A DNA stretch of 64,000 nucleotides, from the NCBI RefSeq assembly GCF_001730315.1, contig NZ_MIKC01000012.1, positions 1 to 64,000 on the forward strand, read 5' to 3'. The notes below the pieces were generated by a model. That model was not told the origin of the DNA. It ran no database searches and saw only the letters and a list, made by a program, of their open reading frames with translations. Of the stretch, positions 17,525-27,058 are shown piece by piece. Positions within the stretch are counted from its first letter, which is position 1, and each line of letters begins with the position of its first letter. Both the position numbers and the translations under genes were made by a program. Source of the DNA: Enterococcus ureilyticus (GTDB lineage Bacteria; Bacillota; Bacilli; Lactobacillales; Enterococcaceae).

Positions 17525-18294
17525 GATTGGCTCCTCCATTTTTCTTCAACCTTATTTACAATTAATTGAGCAATTTCAGATTTTGTTTGTGCGGTTGTTG
17601 TTTGTCCTGTAGCATCGATCAAGATTCCAACATGTTGCTTATCGTGAATTTGTTCAAGGTCATTTGCCAAAATAAAATCGCAGTTATTTTTGGTGAGTAG
17701 TGCACTTCCAACATGAACTAATTCCTCGAAGGAAACGCCTACTAGCAATTTAAAACCAACCAAAACTGCTTGCGGTTGGTGGTCGCGCAACATAGCAATT
17801 ATTTTAGGGTTTTTTTTCAAAAAAAGCAAGAGACGATCTGTTCCAGAAGGAATTTTTTTTGCTTGTTGAACTGTTTGTCCAATTTCATCTAAACTATGGT
17901 AAAGAGCTTCCGTAAGGCTAGTTAGATCATTTAAAGTATTATCATTAGTTAATTTAGCAGCGAGTTTTTCAATAAAAATATCTTCTGATAAGGTAGTTTC
18001 AGTTGTAAAGTCACTAACGGCCATGCCATGAATAATACCATCAAAACTTTGTTGCTCAAACTGATTAAGTAGGGTTGATGCTAATTCCTTGGTTGTTTCG
18101 ATTTCAATAATAGATAGGTTAGCTTGGTTAACAGGTCGAACAGCTTGAGGGGTTGTCACATAAGTAACATGATGTCCTTGGGCTAAAAAACATTCACCGA
18201 TTGCTTTTCCTAGCCGACCAGTAGAGTGATTTGTAATTGAGCGGACATTATCGATTCTTTCAGACGTTCCACCAGCTGTAATTAAGATATTCAT
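17521..18294 (-). CDS. coaB: Phosphopantothenate--cysteine ligase CoaB
   Basis: A 257-residue stand-alone ligase that joins cysteine to phosphopantothenate. It shows ITAGGTSERIDNVRSITNHSTGRLG, the classical CoaB start, and the later VLVGFKLLVG and NNCDFILANDL. It overlaps coaC by 4 bp and starts the coaB-coaC-panT transcript, 17 bp after the oxidoreductase gene stop. Confidence 0.93.
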   Translation of the reverse strand: MNILITAGGTSERIDNVRSITNHSTGRLGKAIGECFLAQGHHVTYVTTPQAVRPVNQANLSIIEIETTKELASTLLNQFEQQSFDGIIHGMAVSDFTTETTLSEDIFIEKLAAKLTNDNTLNDLTSLTEALYHSLDEIGQTVQQAKKIPSGTDRLLLFLKKNPKIIAMLRDHQPQAVLVGFKLLVGVSFEELVHVGSALLTKNNCDFILANDLEQIHDKQHVGILIDATGQTTTAQTKSEIAQLIVNKVEEKWRSQS

Positions 18295-18310
18295 CTATAA
18301 ATAGCTCCTT

Positions 18311-19303
18311 TTATTTCATTTTAATGATTGTGCGGCCAATGTGTGTTCCTGCTTGTAGTTGATTCAAGGTTTGAGGAAGTTCTTTTAGAGTAATTTCATT
18401 CATGAGTTCATGAGTGCTCACATTCAAATCAGTTGCTAAACGTTGCCAAATGACTAATCGTTGTGTCATAGGTACATTAACTGAATCGATACCTAAGAGA
18501 TTGATTCCTCTTAGGATGAAAGGCAAAACAGAGGCAGTCAATTTGATTCCAGCGGCATTTCCGCAAATAGCAATGCTGCCGCCGTATTTAAGTTGTGATA
18601 ACAAAGCAGCAGTAATCTCACCACCAACGGTATCAATTACAAAGTCAAAGGTTTGTTTGGCTAAAGGCTTGATTTTTTCAGGCATCCATTCATCTAGCAA
18701 AAGCACTTTGGTAGCACCGATTTTTTTTAAAGAATCAATTGCTGATGGTTTGCGACTTAATGCATAGATATTCCGATAGCCCAACTGGTGTAACATTGCG
18801 ATTGCTAAACTTCCTACGCCACCTGAAGCACCGGTTATCAAAATCGCAGCGTCTTTATCTTGAGTAGCGCCATGTTCCTCAAGCGCCTGAACAGACAAGG
18901 CGGCCGTAAAGCCAGCTGTACCAAAAACCATTGTGTCTTTTAAACTTAGGCCATCGGGTACTGGGACAATCCAATCTGCTGGGACACGAGCAATTTCTGA
19001 AAAACCACCTGTATGTGTTACCCCTAAACCATAACCAGTTACTAAAACCTCTTGTCCTTTTTTAAAGCGTGCGTCTTGAGAGGTGATAACGGTTCCGCTT
19101 AAATCAATACCTGGTATCATCGGATAATCGCGAATAACACCACCGTTTTGTTTGGCTGCAAGTGAGTCTTTATAATTAACTGAAGAGTACGCCGTTCTAA
19201 TTGTGACGTTTCCTTCAGATAGTTCACTAAGTTCCAATTTTTCTAACGCTGCAAAGACAGTCTCAGACTCCTTTTTTACCATATAACCAGAAAACTTTTC
19301 CAT
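18311..19303 (-). CDS. YhdH/YhfP-family quinone or acrylyl-CoA oxidoreductase (MDR superfamily)
   Basis: A 330-residue medium-chain dehydrogenase/reductase without structural zinc. NADPH-binding GASGGVGSLAIAML is at about residues 155-170. The N-terminus YSSVNYKDSLAAKQNGGVI and IPGIDLSGTV are typical of the YhdH (AcuI) family, which reduces acrylyl-CoA or quinones. The physiological substrate is unknown. It lies upstream of coaB on the same strand with a 16-bp gap, so it may share that transcript. AGGAGG precedes the ATG. Confidence 0.87.
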   Translation of the reverse strand: MEKFSGYMVKKESETVFAALEKLELSELSEGNVTIRTAYSSVNYKDSLAAKQNGGVIRDYPMIPGIDLSGTVITSQDARFKKGQEVLVTGYGLGVTHTGGFSEIARVPADWIVPVPDGLSLKDTMVFGTAGFTAALSVQALEEHGATQDKDAAILITGASGGVGSLAIAMLHQLGYRNIYALSRKPSAIDSLKKIGATKVLLLDEWMPEKIKPLAKQTFDFVIDTVGGEITAALLSQLKYGGSIAICGNAAGIKLTASVLPFILRGINLLGIDSVNVPMTQRLVIWQRLATDLNVSTHELMNEITLKELPQTLNQLQAGTHIGRTIIKMK

Positions 19304-19579
19304 ATAGATCCTCCTTGATTAACAATTGATGATTTACCAATAAAATCATCCTCTTGTCCTACCCCTTAGCCTAATGATAAAAAACAGTTTTCTAAGAAGG
19401 TAAATTTATTATTATTGTTACTATCATAACATATTCTCTTTTTTTCTTTAGCAAATTCTTCTTGAAGCCCTCTTCTTAATAGCAGAGAAATGAGTTAAAA
19501 TAGAAGATGATGTCTTTTATTGGACAATAAGAAGAAAATAATTAGCCATTTTTTTGCTAAAAAGTGAAAGGAATTCAGT

Positions 19580-20101
19580 TTGTTGAAATTTAAAATTGGT
19601 ATGCGAACATTTAAAACAGGATTAAGTGTCTTTTTTTGTATTTTGGTCAGTATCTTATTAAGGCGAGAAACATATGTGGTTGCAGCGATCACAACGGTTT
19701 TTACTTTAAGAGAAGATATGGAAAATACATTGAAGTACGGTAAGCATCGAATTATCGGTAATGTGCTAGGTGCAATCATGTCAGTAGCAGTCATTGCCGT
19801 GTTCAATTGGCTGGGTAGAACAGAGTTAGTGCAGTTGATTTTCATTCCACTGATTATTACCTTGATGATCGCCTTGTTAGCGAGTTTAGGGTACCACGAA
19901 GGAACAGTTGGAGCATGTGCTACGTTGTTGACAATTGTCTTTATGATTCCAGCAGACCGCTCATATGGCTATGCATTTGCTAGAGTGGTCGATAGCTTCA
20001 TTGGTATGGGGATCGCATTATTAGTGAATTATTTCATTCCACTTAAAATAGGAAATAAGCGATTTACCAAGCGTGTAGAAAGTAAGAAAGTGTCTGGATA
20101 A
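19580..20101 (+). CDS. FUSC/ArAE_1-family small membrane protein
   Basis: A 173-residue protein with about four transmembrane segments. It resembles the N-terminal membrane half of aromatic acid exporter family 1 (MLKFKIGMRTFKTGLSVFFCILVSIL at the start), a region including KHRIIGNVLGAIMSV, and a short basic C-terminus. It lacks the cytoplasmic C-terminal domain of longer members. Start TTG at 19580 has AAAGGA 7 bp upstream, and a second TTG follows at once. The transported compound is unknown. Confidence 0.75.
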   Translation: MLKFKIGMRTFKTGLSVFFCILVSILLRRETYVVAAITTVFTLREDMENTLKYGKHRIIGNVLGAIMSVAVIAVFNWLGRTELVQLIFIPLIITLMIALLASLGYHEGTVGACATLLTIVFMIPADRSYGYAFARVVDSFIGMGIALLVNYFIPLKIGNKRFTKRVESKKVSG

Positions 20102-20171
20102 CAGATGCTTTTTTATTTTGTTAAAATTGCTTGATCGATGCTAGTATAAAAGAATGAGATAAAATTAAAAA

Positions 20172-20224
20172 AGTAACAATTTATTTGCAAAAATTGTTGC
20201 TATTTTTCAAAAAATTCGTATACT
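20172..20224 (+). promoter_or_regulatory. Promoter and inverted repeat ahead of potR-potABCD
   Basis: TTGCTA (20197-20202), 16-bp spacer, TATACT (20219-20224). An inverted repeat AGTAACAATTT (20172-20182) / AAATTGTTGCT (20191-20201), 10 of 11 matching, overlaps the -35. This is a good position for autorepression by PotR. Confidence 0.5.
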
Positions 20225-20303
20225 AGAAAAGGTAAAATTAAACTTGTAGTTTAGTATTAGCAAACTTTTTATATATTTTAAATAATAGAAATGAGGTGGT
20301 CAG

Positions 20304-20846
20304 ATGGAAATTGGTGAGAAACTGCGTAATTTACGTGTGCAAAAAAATTTAACACAAGAAGAGCTAGGCGAGCGAACTGACTTAACCAAAGGCTATATTT
20401 CTCAATTAGAACGTGATTTGAGCTCCCCTTCAATGGAAACTTTTTTTAATATTTTAGAAGTGTTGGGCATCACGCCTGAACAATTTTTCAGTGAACAAAC
20501 ACTGGAACAAAAAATTATTTATCGAGACGAAGATAGTACACTGTATTATGATGAAGAAAATGGCTATGAGTTAAAATGGTTGATACCTGAATCAAATGAA
20601 AAAGAGATGGAACCCATTGTTTTAACTTTTGATAAGGATGGTCAGTATAAAACGTTTGAGCCTTCTTTATCTGAAACGTTCATTTATGTGATCGATGGTT
20701 CTGTATCATTAATACTAGGTGAAACAACTTACTCAGCTAAAAAAGGGGAAGCAATGTATTATCAAGCAGCAGAACCCCATCAATTGATCAATCATTCAAA
20801 AGGAAAAAGTCGAGTATTGATCGTAGCAACAGAATCTTATTTATAA
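20304..20846 (+). CDS. potR: XRE-cupin transcriptional regulator of the polyamine operon
   Basis: A 180-residue protein with an N-terminal helix-turn-helix (IGEKLRNLRVQKNLTQEELGERTDLTKGYISQ region, residues 2-35) and a C-terminal cupin (FIYVIDGSVSLILGETTY, AMYYQAAEPHQL). Such PuuR/PotR-type regulators precede potABCD in lactic acid bacteria and are thought to sense polyamines. AGGTGG precedes the ATG. The gap to potA is 117 bp. The gene name is by position and architecture. Confidence 0.85.
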   Translation: MEIGEKLRNLRVQKNLTQEELGERTDLTKGYISQLERDLSSPSMETFFNILEVLGITPEQFFSEQTLEQKIIYRDEDSTLYYDEENGYELKWLIPESNEKEMEPIVLTFDKDGQYKTFEPSLSETFIYVIDGSVSLILGETTYSAKKGEAMYYQAAEPHQLINHSKGKSRVLIVATESYL

Positions 20847-20963
20847 TGATACGTTAATCAAAGTAAAATGGGCTGATGTTAAGAAAAACAAGATATAGCA
20901 AACAGAACGTTGTTACTGTGTTAAATAAACCCAGTTCAATTTTAATAGAGGAGGCATCAGCGG

Positions 20964-22049
20964 ATGAAAAAAAAGATTATTACATTCGAAAATGTAGTCA
21001 AACAATATGATGATGAGAAAGTGTTGAAAAATGTTAGTTTTGAAATTGAACAAGGGAAGTTTTACACTCTTTTGGGCCCTTCAGGTTGTGGTAAGACAAC
21101 GATTTTACGAATTTTAGCAGGATTTGTGGATGCAACCGAAGGGGATATTTATTTTGATGGACAACGGATCAATGATATTCCTGCGAATAAACGCCAAGTG
21201 AATACCGTATTTCAAGATTATGCCCTGTTTCCTCATATGAATGTGTTTGATAACGTGGCATTTGGGTTGAAAATCAAAAAAATACAGAAGCAGGAAATTG
21301 AAAAGAAAGTGAAAGATGCCTTGCGGATGGTTCAATTACCAGGGTATGAAACACGAGAAATCAGTGAAATGTCTGGCGGTCAACGCCAACGTGTAGCGAT
21401 TGCGCGCGCCATCGTCAATGAACCCAAAGTATTGCTATTAGACGAGCCGTTATCTGCTTTGGATTTGAAGCTGAGGACGGATATGCAGTATGAACTGCGT
21501 GAATTGCAACAACGTTTAGGGATCACCTTTATTTTTGTCACCCACGATCAAGAAGAAGCTTTGGCAATGAGTGATGAAATCTTTGTCATGAACAAAGGAC
21601 ACATCGTGCAAAGTGGTACGCCTGTAGATATTTATGATGAACCGATCAATCATTTCGTGGCAGATTTTGTGGGAGAAAGTAATATCGTTAATGGTACGAT
21701 GATCGAAGATAATTTAGTTGAATTTGTCGGCAAACGTTTTGAATGTGTGGATGGCGGAATGCGTCAGGCGGAACCTGTTGAAATAATGTTGCGTCCAGAA
21801 GATTTGACGATCACGACAGCGGATAAGGGCAAATTAGTTGTAACAGTGGATACACAATTATTCCGTGGGGTTCACTATGAAATCATCTGTCATGATGAAG
21901 ACCATAATGAATGGATGGTCCATTCAACGAAAAAAGCGCAAGAAGGTGCAAAAGTCGGACTCTTTTTTGAACCAGAAGATATTCATGTGATGCGTTTCAA
22001 TGAGTCAGAGGAAGACTTTGACGCTCGTCTAGAAAGCTACGAAGAATAG
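20964..22049 (+). CDS. potA: Spermidine/putrescine ABC transporter ATPase PotA
   Basis: A 361-residue ATPase with Walker [10 protein letters not shown], signature [14 protein letters not shown], Walker [13 protein letters not shown], and a C-terminal TOBE domain (MLRPEDLTI). Length is normal for PotA. It powers polyamine import with PotB, PotC and PotD. AGAGGAGG precedes the ATG. potB starts 11 bp after the stop. Confidence 0.95.
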   Translation: MKKKIITFENVVKQYDDEKVLKNVSFEIEQGKFYTLLGPSGCGKTTILRILAGFVDATEGDIYFDGQRINDIPANKRQVNTVFQDYALFPHMNVFDNVAFGLKIKKIQKQEIEKKVKDALRMVQLPGYETREISEMSGGQRQRVAIARAIVNEPKVLLLDEPLSALDLKLRTDMQYELRELQQRLGITFIFVTHDQEEALAMSDEIFVMNKGHIVQSGTPVDIYDEPINHFVADFVGESNIVNGTMIEDNLVEFVGKRFECVDGGMRQAEPVEIMLRPEDLTITTADKGKLVVTVDTQLFRGVHYEIICHDEDHNEWMVHSTKKAQEGAKVGLFFEPEDIHVMRFNESEEDFDARLESYEE

Positions 22050-22060
22050 GAGGAATCATC

Positions 22061-22870
22061 TTGAAAACAATGCGTCGAATCTACTCGATTCCTTATACAA
22101 TGTGGCTTTTGCTGTTTGTGATCACTCCGGTGTTAATGATTATTTACCAATCTTTTTTTGATATGAATGGGCATTTTACGTTAGAGAATTATCAAACGTA
22201 TTTTACTTCTGGCACATACTTGAGTATGACCTTAAACTCGGTCTGGTATGCTTTTTTGATCACGTTATTTACGTTTTTGATCAGTTATCCGACAGCCTAC
22301 TTTTTAACAAAGTTAAAGCATAAACAATTGTGGTTGATGTTGGTGATTTTGCCGACATGGGTGAATCTGTTGTTGAAAGCTTATGCTTTTATTGGGATTT
22401 TTAGTATCCATGGGAATGTGAACCAGTTTTTAAGTTTTCTTGGGATTGGACCACACCAAATTTTATTTACGGATTTTAGTTTTCTATTTGTTGCGACCTA
22501 TATTGAAATTCCCTTTATGATCTTACCGATTTTTAACGCATTAGAGGAACTAAATCCTTCTTTGATCAGTGCTAGTCGTGATCTTGGTGCCAATAGTGTT
22601 GAGACTTTTCAACGGGTGATCTTTCCACTTTCATTAAATGGTGTGAAAAGTGGGGTTCAAGCAGTGTTTATTCCATCACTTTCATTGTTCATGTTGACCC
22701 GTTTGATTGGCGGAAATCGAGTGATTACGCTTGGAACGGCCATTGAAGAGCATTTTATGGTGACACAAAACTGGGGTATGGGTTCAACAATCGGTGTGAT
22801 TTTGATTGTGGCGATGTTTATCGTGATGTTGTTGACAGGTGAGAAGAAGAAAAAGGGGCGGGCGAAATGA
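22061..22870 (+). CDS. potB: Spermidine/putrescine ABC transporter permease PotB
   Basis: A 269-residue permease with six predicted helices and the EAA loop ASRDLGANSVETFQRVIFPLS that contacts PotA. Start TTG with AGGAGGA upstream. The next gene overlaps its end by 4 bp (ATGA). Confidence 0.94.
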   Translation: MKTMRRIYSIPYTMWLLLFVITPVLMIIYQSFFDMNGHFTLENYQTYFTSGTYLSMTLNSVWYAFLITLFTFLISYPTAYFLTKLKHKQLWLMLVILPTWVNLLLKAYAFIGIFSIHGNVNQFLSFLGIGPHQILFTDFSFLFVATYIEIPFMILPIFNALEELNPSLISASRDLGANSVETFQRVIFPLSLNGVKSGVQAVFIPSLSLFMLTRLIGGNRVITLGTAIEEHFMVTQNWGMGSTIGVILIVAMFIVMLLTGEKKKKGRAK

Positions 22871-23703
22871 CAAAGAAAAAGTTTAAGTGGTCTTACATGT
22901 ATCTGATCATCGTTTTTGCTTTATTGTATGCGCCGATTTTTTATCTCATTTTCTACTCATTCAATGATACTGATACAATGAATAAATTTACTGGTTTTAC
23001 GCTTGCCAATTATACAGCGGTTTTTGAAGATACCCGTTTATTGATCATTGTGCTAAATACTTTCTTGTTGGCCTTTTTATCTGCTTTACTAGCAACGATC
23101 ATTGGAACATTTGGTGCAATGGGGATCTATTATACAAGACGAAGAAAAACGAGAACAGCTTTAATGAGTTTTAATAATATTTTACTGGTATCCCCTGATG
23201 TCATTATTGGTGCTAGTTTCTTGATCTTTTTTACGGCTATTGGATTTATTAGTTTGGGCTTTGCCAGTGTGTTATTGTCTCATATTGCTTTTAGTATTCC
23301 GATCGTCGTCTTGATGGTGCTACCAAAATTACAAGAAATGAATGACTCGATGGTAGATGCAGCTCGTGATCTGGGGGCGAATAATCTCCAAGTCATCAAG
23401 AATATCATTTTACCGTTTTTATCACCAGGTATTATCGCAGGCTATTTTATGGCGTTTACCTATTCGTTGGATGACTTTGCTGTGACCTTTTTCGTTACAG
23501 GAAACGGATTCTCAACACTTTCAGTTGAGATTTATTCTAGAGCAAGACAAGGCATTAGTTTAGAGATCAATGCGTTAAGTGCTTTAGTTTTCATTTTCTC
23601 TATGATTTTAGTGATCGGCTACTATTTTATCAGCCAAGATAATACGTCAAAACGACTGAAAAAACTGCGCCGTGAACAAAGTGAGGTGGCGAATCTTAAA
23701 TGA
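22867..23703 (+). CDS. potC: Spermidine/putrescine ABC transporter permease PotC
   Basis: A 278-residue permease with six helices and the EAA loop AARDLGANNLQVIKNIILPFL. It overlaps potB and potD by 4 bp each, so translation of the three genes is coupled. Confidence 0.94.
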   Translation: MTKKKFKWSYMYLIIVFALLYAPIFYLIFYSFNDTDTMNKFTGFTLANYTAVFEDTRLLIIVLNTFLLAFLSALLATIIGTFGAMGIYYTRRRKTRTALMSFNNILLVSPDVIIGASFLIFFTAIGFISLGFASVLLSHIAFSIPIVVLMVLPKLQEMNDSMVDAARDLGANNLQVIKNIILPFLSPGIIAGYFMAFTYSLDDFAVTFFVTGNGFSTLSVEIYSRARQGISLEINALSALVFIFSMILVIGYYFISQDNTSKRLKKLRREQSEVANLK

Positions 23704-24773
23704 AAAAACTACAATCTTTGCTTATTGGAATTTTAGCGATCATTCTGATTTTATTTTTAGGAGTTCGTCAATTGGAAAAAGCCAGCGGTATGGCAGGAGC
23801 TGATACCTTAACAATATACAACTGGGGTGATTACATTGATCCTGATTTATTACGTAAATTCGAAAAAGAGTCAGGCTACAAGGTCAATTATGAAACATTT
23901 GATTCCAATGAAGCGATGTTTACGAAAATCCAGCAAGGTGGTACAGCCTATGATATTACGATTCCTTCTGAATATATGATTCAAAAAATGATGAAAGAAA
24001 AAATGTTGCTGCCAATCGATCACTCTAAATTAAAGGGTATGGAAAATATTGATGAACGATTTCTAAATCTTGATTTTGATCCGCAAAATAAATATTCGAT
24101 TCCTTATTTTTGGGGAACGTTAGGTATCATTTACAATGATAAATTTGTTGATGAAGGTCAAATTCAGCATTGGGATGATTTATGGAAACCAGAATTAAAA
24201 GATAACGTGATGTTGATTGATGGGGCACGTGAAGTATTGGGTCTTTCATTGAATAGTTTAGGCTATTCTTTAAACAGTAAAAACAATCAAGAACTACGTA
24301 AAGCAACTGATAAGCTAAACAAACTTACTACAAATGTCAAGGCGATCGTAGCTGATGAAATCAAAATGTATATGATCAACGAAGAAAGTGCTGCAGCTGT
24401 AACGTTTTCTGGTGAAGCGGCTGAAATGTTGGATAATAATGAGCACTTGCATTATGTGATTCCATCAGAAGGTTCTAATCTTTGGTTTGATAATATTGTG
24501 ATTCCTAAAACAGCGAAAAATATTAAAGGTTCCTATGAATTTATCAATTTCATGCTAAGACCTGAAAATGCTGCTCAAAATGCAGAGTATATTGGTTATT
24601 CAACCCCGAATAAAGCGGCAAAGAAATTATTGCCTAAGGAAATTTCTAGTGATGAACAGTTTTATCCAAATGATGAAGTGATTAAGCATTTAGAAGTTTA
24701 TGAAGATTTAGGGGCGAAATATTTGGGGATTTATAATGACTTGTTTCTTGAATTTAAGATGTATCGGAAATAA
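23700..24773 (+). CDS. potD: Spermidine/putrescine-binding protein PotD
   Basis: A 357-residue extracellular solute-binding protein with the family start LTIYNWGDYIDPDLL after the membrane segment, and IPSEYMIQKMMKE further on. The N-terminus has a single hydrophobic helix (residues 7-22) but no lipobox cysteine, so it is probably held by an uncleaved anchor rather than lipid. It ends the pot operon. No strong terminator is obvious after it. Confidence 0.93.
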   Translation: MKKLQSLLIGILAIILILFLGVRQLEKASGMAGADTLTIYNWGDYIDPDLLRKFEKESGYKVNYETFDSNEAMFTKIQQGGTAYDITIPSEYMIQKMMKEKMLLPIDHSKLKGMENIDERFLNLDFDPQNKYSIPYFWGTLGIIYNDKFVDEGQIQHWDDLWKPELKDNVMLIDGAREVLGLSLNSLGYSLNSKNNQELRKATDKLNKLTTNVKAIVADEIKMYMINEESAAAVTFSGEAAEMLDNNEHLHYVIPSEGSNLWFDNIVIPKTAKNIKGSYEFINFMLRPENAAQNAEYIGYSTPNKAAKKLLPKEISSDEQFYPNDEVIKHLEVYEDLGAKYLGIYNDLFLEFKMYRK

Positions 24774-24928
24774 ATAAAACGTTTATCAGCAAATTTTATC
24801 TTACCCAACAAAAATTTTGGTTCAAAATGCTATTTCATACGGATAATTTCTCATTTTTTGTCTGAAACATGAACTTTTTTCGAAACTTTTGAAACTTTCG
24901 AGTCAAGTAGCAGATTTTCCGTTATACT

Positions 24929-24939
24929 TATGGTAAAAT
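24929..24939 (+). promoter_or_regulatory. Extended -10 promoter of the wall-hydrolase leader
   Basis: TATGG-TAAAAT, the same 11 bases as in the relQ promoter. It predicts a start near 24946 and a leader of about 260 nt. Confidence 0.5.
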
Positions 24940-24996
24940 AAACTCAACTTATAGAAGGTTAAAAACGATTTTTAGAGATAAGAGGCAGGTGGCTTT

Positions 24997-25092
24997 ATGG
25001 AAAAACATCAAATTCACATTCCAAATGCTTTACTAGCTGGAACCACTGAACATGTGATGCAGTCCTTTAAAAATTACAAGAAGTTAATCTGA
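24997..25092 (+). CDS. 31-codon leader ORF upstream of the peptidoglycan hydrolase
   Basis: ATG with AGGTGG 4 bp upstream, encoding a 31-residue peptide beginning MEKHQIHIPNALLAG and ending YKKLI. I recognise no family. It lies within the long leader of the wall-hydrolase gene. Between its stop and 25204 there are short inverted repeats (GGC/GCC at about 25095-25114, AACCTA/TGGGTT at about 25130-25154) but no T-run. It may be a regulatory upstream ORF, a small peptide or chance. Confidence 0.35.
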   Translation: MEKHQIHIPNALLAGTTEHVMQSFKNYKKLI

Positions 25093-25204
25093 AGGCAAAG
25101 TATCTCGATAGCCTAAAGGGAACAAATAAACCTAACAAATGAGTGCTGGGTTCTATTGACGCAAGTGATAGGATCTTTAATACATGTGAGAGGAACTAAA
25201 ATGA

Positions 25205-26497
25205 ATGAAAAGAAAATTATTATCGCTCCAGATGATTTGTGTACTACTTAGTGTGAATTTAGTACCAGTCATTGGACATGCAGATGAATTAGTTCAGTCT
25301 GGGTCAGGTACTGTTGAAGAAGGGACATCGGAAACAACTGAAAGCTCTTCGACCGAAGATACAACTACGACGACTGATTCGGCGACTTCTGAAACGACTG
25401 ATTCAACAAGTGCAACGACAGAGTCTTCAACAGAAATAACGCCTTCAAATAGTCATGAAGCGATACCAGTATCACCTCAACCAAATGCTCCTGTTGAAGC
25501 TGTACCAGAACAACCTGTTCAGTCAACTGTCGACCATGCTCCTACACAAGAGCAATTGGATCAAGCAATTAAAATTGTAAAAAATGAACCGACAGAAACT
25601 TTTATTCGCAGAATTGGTGAAAAAGCACGAGCAGTGGGTCAGAAAAATGATTTATATGCTTCAGTAATGATTGCTCAGGCAATTTTGGAAACTGGTTCTG
25701 GCAATAGTGATTTAAGCCAAGAACCTTATCATAATCTCTTTGGAATCAAAGGAGAGTATAAAGGTGAGAAAGTTGTCTTTTCTACACAAGAAGATGATGG
25801 CTCAGGTAACTGGTATACGATTGATGCCGCGTTCAAGAAGTATCCGGGGTATAAAGAGTCATTTGAAGATTATGCCAAGCTAATGAAAGAAGGCATTGAT
25901 TCAAACGAAACGATTTATTCTGGTACATGGAAATCAAACGCTGTGAGCTATCGTGAAGCGACGAAAGCTTTAACAGGTGTCTACGCAACGGATACTAGCT
26001 ATGATCAAAAACTGAATGCTTTTATCGAAGAATATGACTTAACTGAATATGACAAAGAGAAACCATCCACATCAACAAGTGGTATCATTGTTTCTGACAG
26101 TCATCCAGATAGCGACTTTAGAGAATATTCAGGGGAAACTTATTCTGGTTCAGAAGCCTATGCCGCAGGAAACTGTACGCAATACGTTTATAACCGTATC
26201 GTTCAATTAGACGGTTACGTTGAAACAACTATGGGTAACGGAATGGACTGGGGCGTTACAGGAAAAGCGAATGGCTATGAAGTATCTAGCAAACCTAAAG
26301 CAGGAACTGCCGTAAGCTTCCAACCAACAGTGGCTGGTGCAGATGGTACTTATGGACATGTGGCATTTGTAGAACATGTTTATGAGGATGGCTCGATTTT
26401 GATCTCAGAAATGAATGTTGCAGGCTTAGGCGTGGTTTCATTTAGAGTAATCGACAAAGATACAGCAAATATTCTAGCTTATGTAACACCTAAATAA
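25205..26497 (+). CDS. Secreted peptidoglycan hydrolase: glucosaminidase plus CHAP domain
   Basis: A 430-residue exported enzyme. A signal peptide (residues 1-26, cleavage likely after GHA) is followed by a Ser/Thr/Glu-rich linker (about 30-110). Next is a FlgJ-like glucosaminidase domain (about 130-280, AQAILETGSGNSDLS with the catalytic Glu, NLFGIKG). Last is a C-terminal CHAP amidase/endopeptidase domain (about 310-430) with catalytic Cys in AGNCTQYVYN and His in GHVAFVEHV. It would cut both glycan and peptide in septal or lateral wall. No LPXTG or LysM is present. The ATG at 25205 has GAGAGGA upstream. Confidence 0.9.
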   Translation: MKRKLLSLQMICVLLSVNLVPVIGHADELVQSGSGTVEEGTSETTESSSTEDTTTTTDSATSETTDSTSATTESSTEITPSNSHEAIPVSPQPNAPVEAVPEQPVQSTVDHAPTQEQLDQAIKIVKNEPTETFIRRIGEKARAVGQKNDLYASVMIAQAILETGSGNSDLSQEPYHNLFGIKGEYKGEKVVFSTQEDDGSGNWYTIDAAFKKYPGYKESFEDYAKLMKEGIDSNETIYSGTWKSNAVSYREATKALTGVYATDTSYDQKLNAFIEEYDLTEYDKEKPSTSTSGIIVSDSHPDSDFREYSGETYSGSEAYAAGNCTQYVYNRIVQLDGYVETTMGNGMDWGVTGKANGYEVSSKPKAGTAVSFQPTVAGADGTYGHVAFVEHVYEDGSILISEMNVAGLGVVSFRVIDKDTANILAYVTPK

Positions 26498-26506
26498 GCA
26501 AAATAA

Positions 26507-26558
26507 AAAATCAATGATCATATTCGGCTGAAAAGCTAAGTATGATCATTGATTTTCT
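26507..26558 (+). terminator. Terminator of the peptidoglycan hydrolase
   Basis: A perfect 16-bp stem AAAATCAATGATCATA/TATGATCATTGATTTT with an 18-nt loop. Confidence 0.85.
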
Positions 26559-26722
26559 TTGGTGTGGATAGCTATTAACGTTTTCTTAACTATTCTATAG
26601 AAAACCTAAATGATTTAGGCATAGTTTCTTCAAATTTTCCGGTTATTATCTATTCATACCCAATAACAAATCCAAACAAAACACTTTTTTATTTTTACTC
26701 CTCAAGTAAAAAGAACTCCTTG

Positions 26723-26746
26723 CCGCTCGGTCACCCAGCCGAGCGG
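26723..26746. repeat. Perfect 8-bp GC-rich hairpin
   Basis: CCGCTCGG-tcacccag-CCGAGCGG in an otherwise AT-rich, gene-free stretch (26559-27017). It could belong to a small RNA or a repeat element together with the direct repeats that follow. Confidence 0.6.
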
Positions 26747-26769
26747 TATTTATATGTTCATCACTGCGA

Positions 26770-26834
26770 CTGGCAAAACCAGAGCAGATGCTGAACAATA
26801 CTTGGCGAGCGAAAGTGAGCGAAGTTACCATATT
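26770..26834 (+). repeat. Imperfect direct repeat, copy 1
   Basis: About 65 bp beginning CTGGCAAAACC and containing GAGCAGATGCTGAACAATAC, then CGAGCGAAAGTGAGCGAAG. It is repeated at 26903-26968 with a 133-bp period. No ORF in either copy is convincing. Confidence 0.75.
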
Positions 26835-26902
26835 ATCTCGTCACCAAGAGTAAAAGATGGAAGATAAGTTCTAAAGGGGAAAGTAGAAAAAAAGTATTAA
26901 AT

Positions 26903-26968
26903 CTGGCAAAGCCTGAGCAGATGCTGAACAATACTTGTCGAACGAAAGTGAGTGAAGTGGTTCATATT
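26903..26968 (+). repeat. Imperfect direct repeat, copy 2
   Basis: The second copy shares a 20-base core GAGCAGATGCTGAACAATAC with copy 1 and differs mainly in CGAACGAAAGTGAGTGAAG. The stretch between the copies shows nothing recognisable. Confidence 0.75.
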
Positions 26969-27017
26969 CTAAAACTATAAAAGTCTAATCTATCCAATTA
27001 GTTCTTTAGATATACAT

Positions 27018-27057
27018 AAAAAAGTGCTGACCATAGAAATTATGGTCAGCACTTTTT
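27018..27057. terminator. Terminator of the opuA operon
   Basis: A 17-bp perfect stem AAAAAGTGCTGACCATA with a 5-nt loop and T5, directly after the stop of the permease/binding-protein gene on the minus strand. Confidence 0.9.
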
Positions 27058-27058
27058 A

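Noticed and set aside
26646-26831. 61-codon minus-strand ORF over the first direct repeat
   Set aside because: It runs through the hairpin and repeat, has no ribosome site, and the second repeat copy does not preserve the frame.
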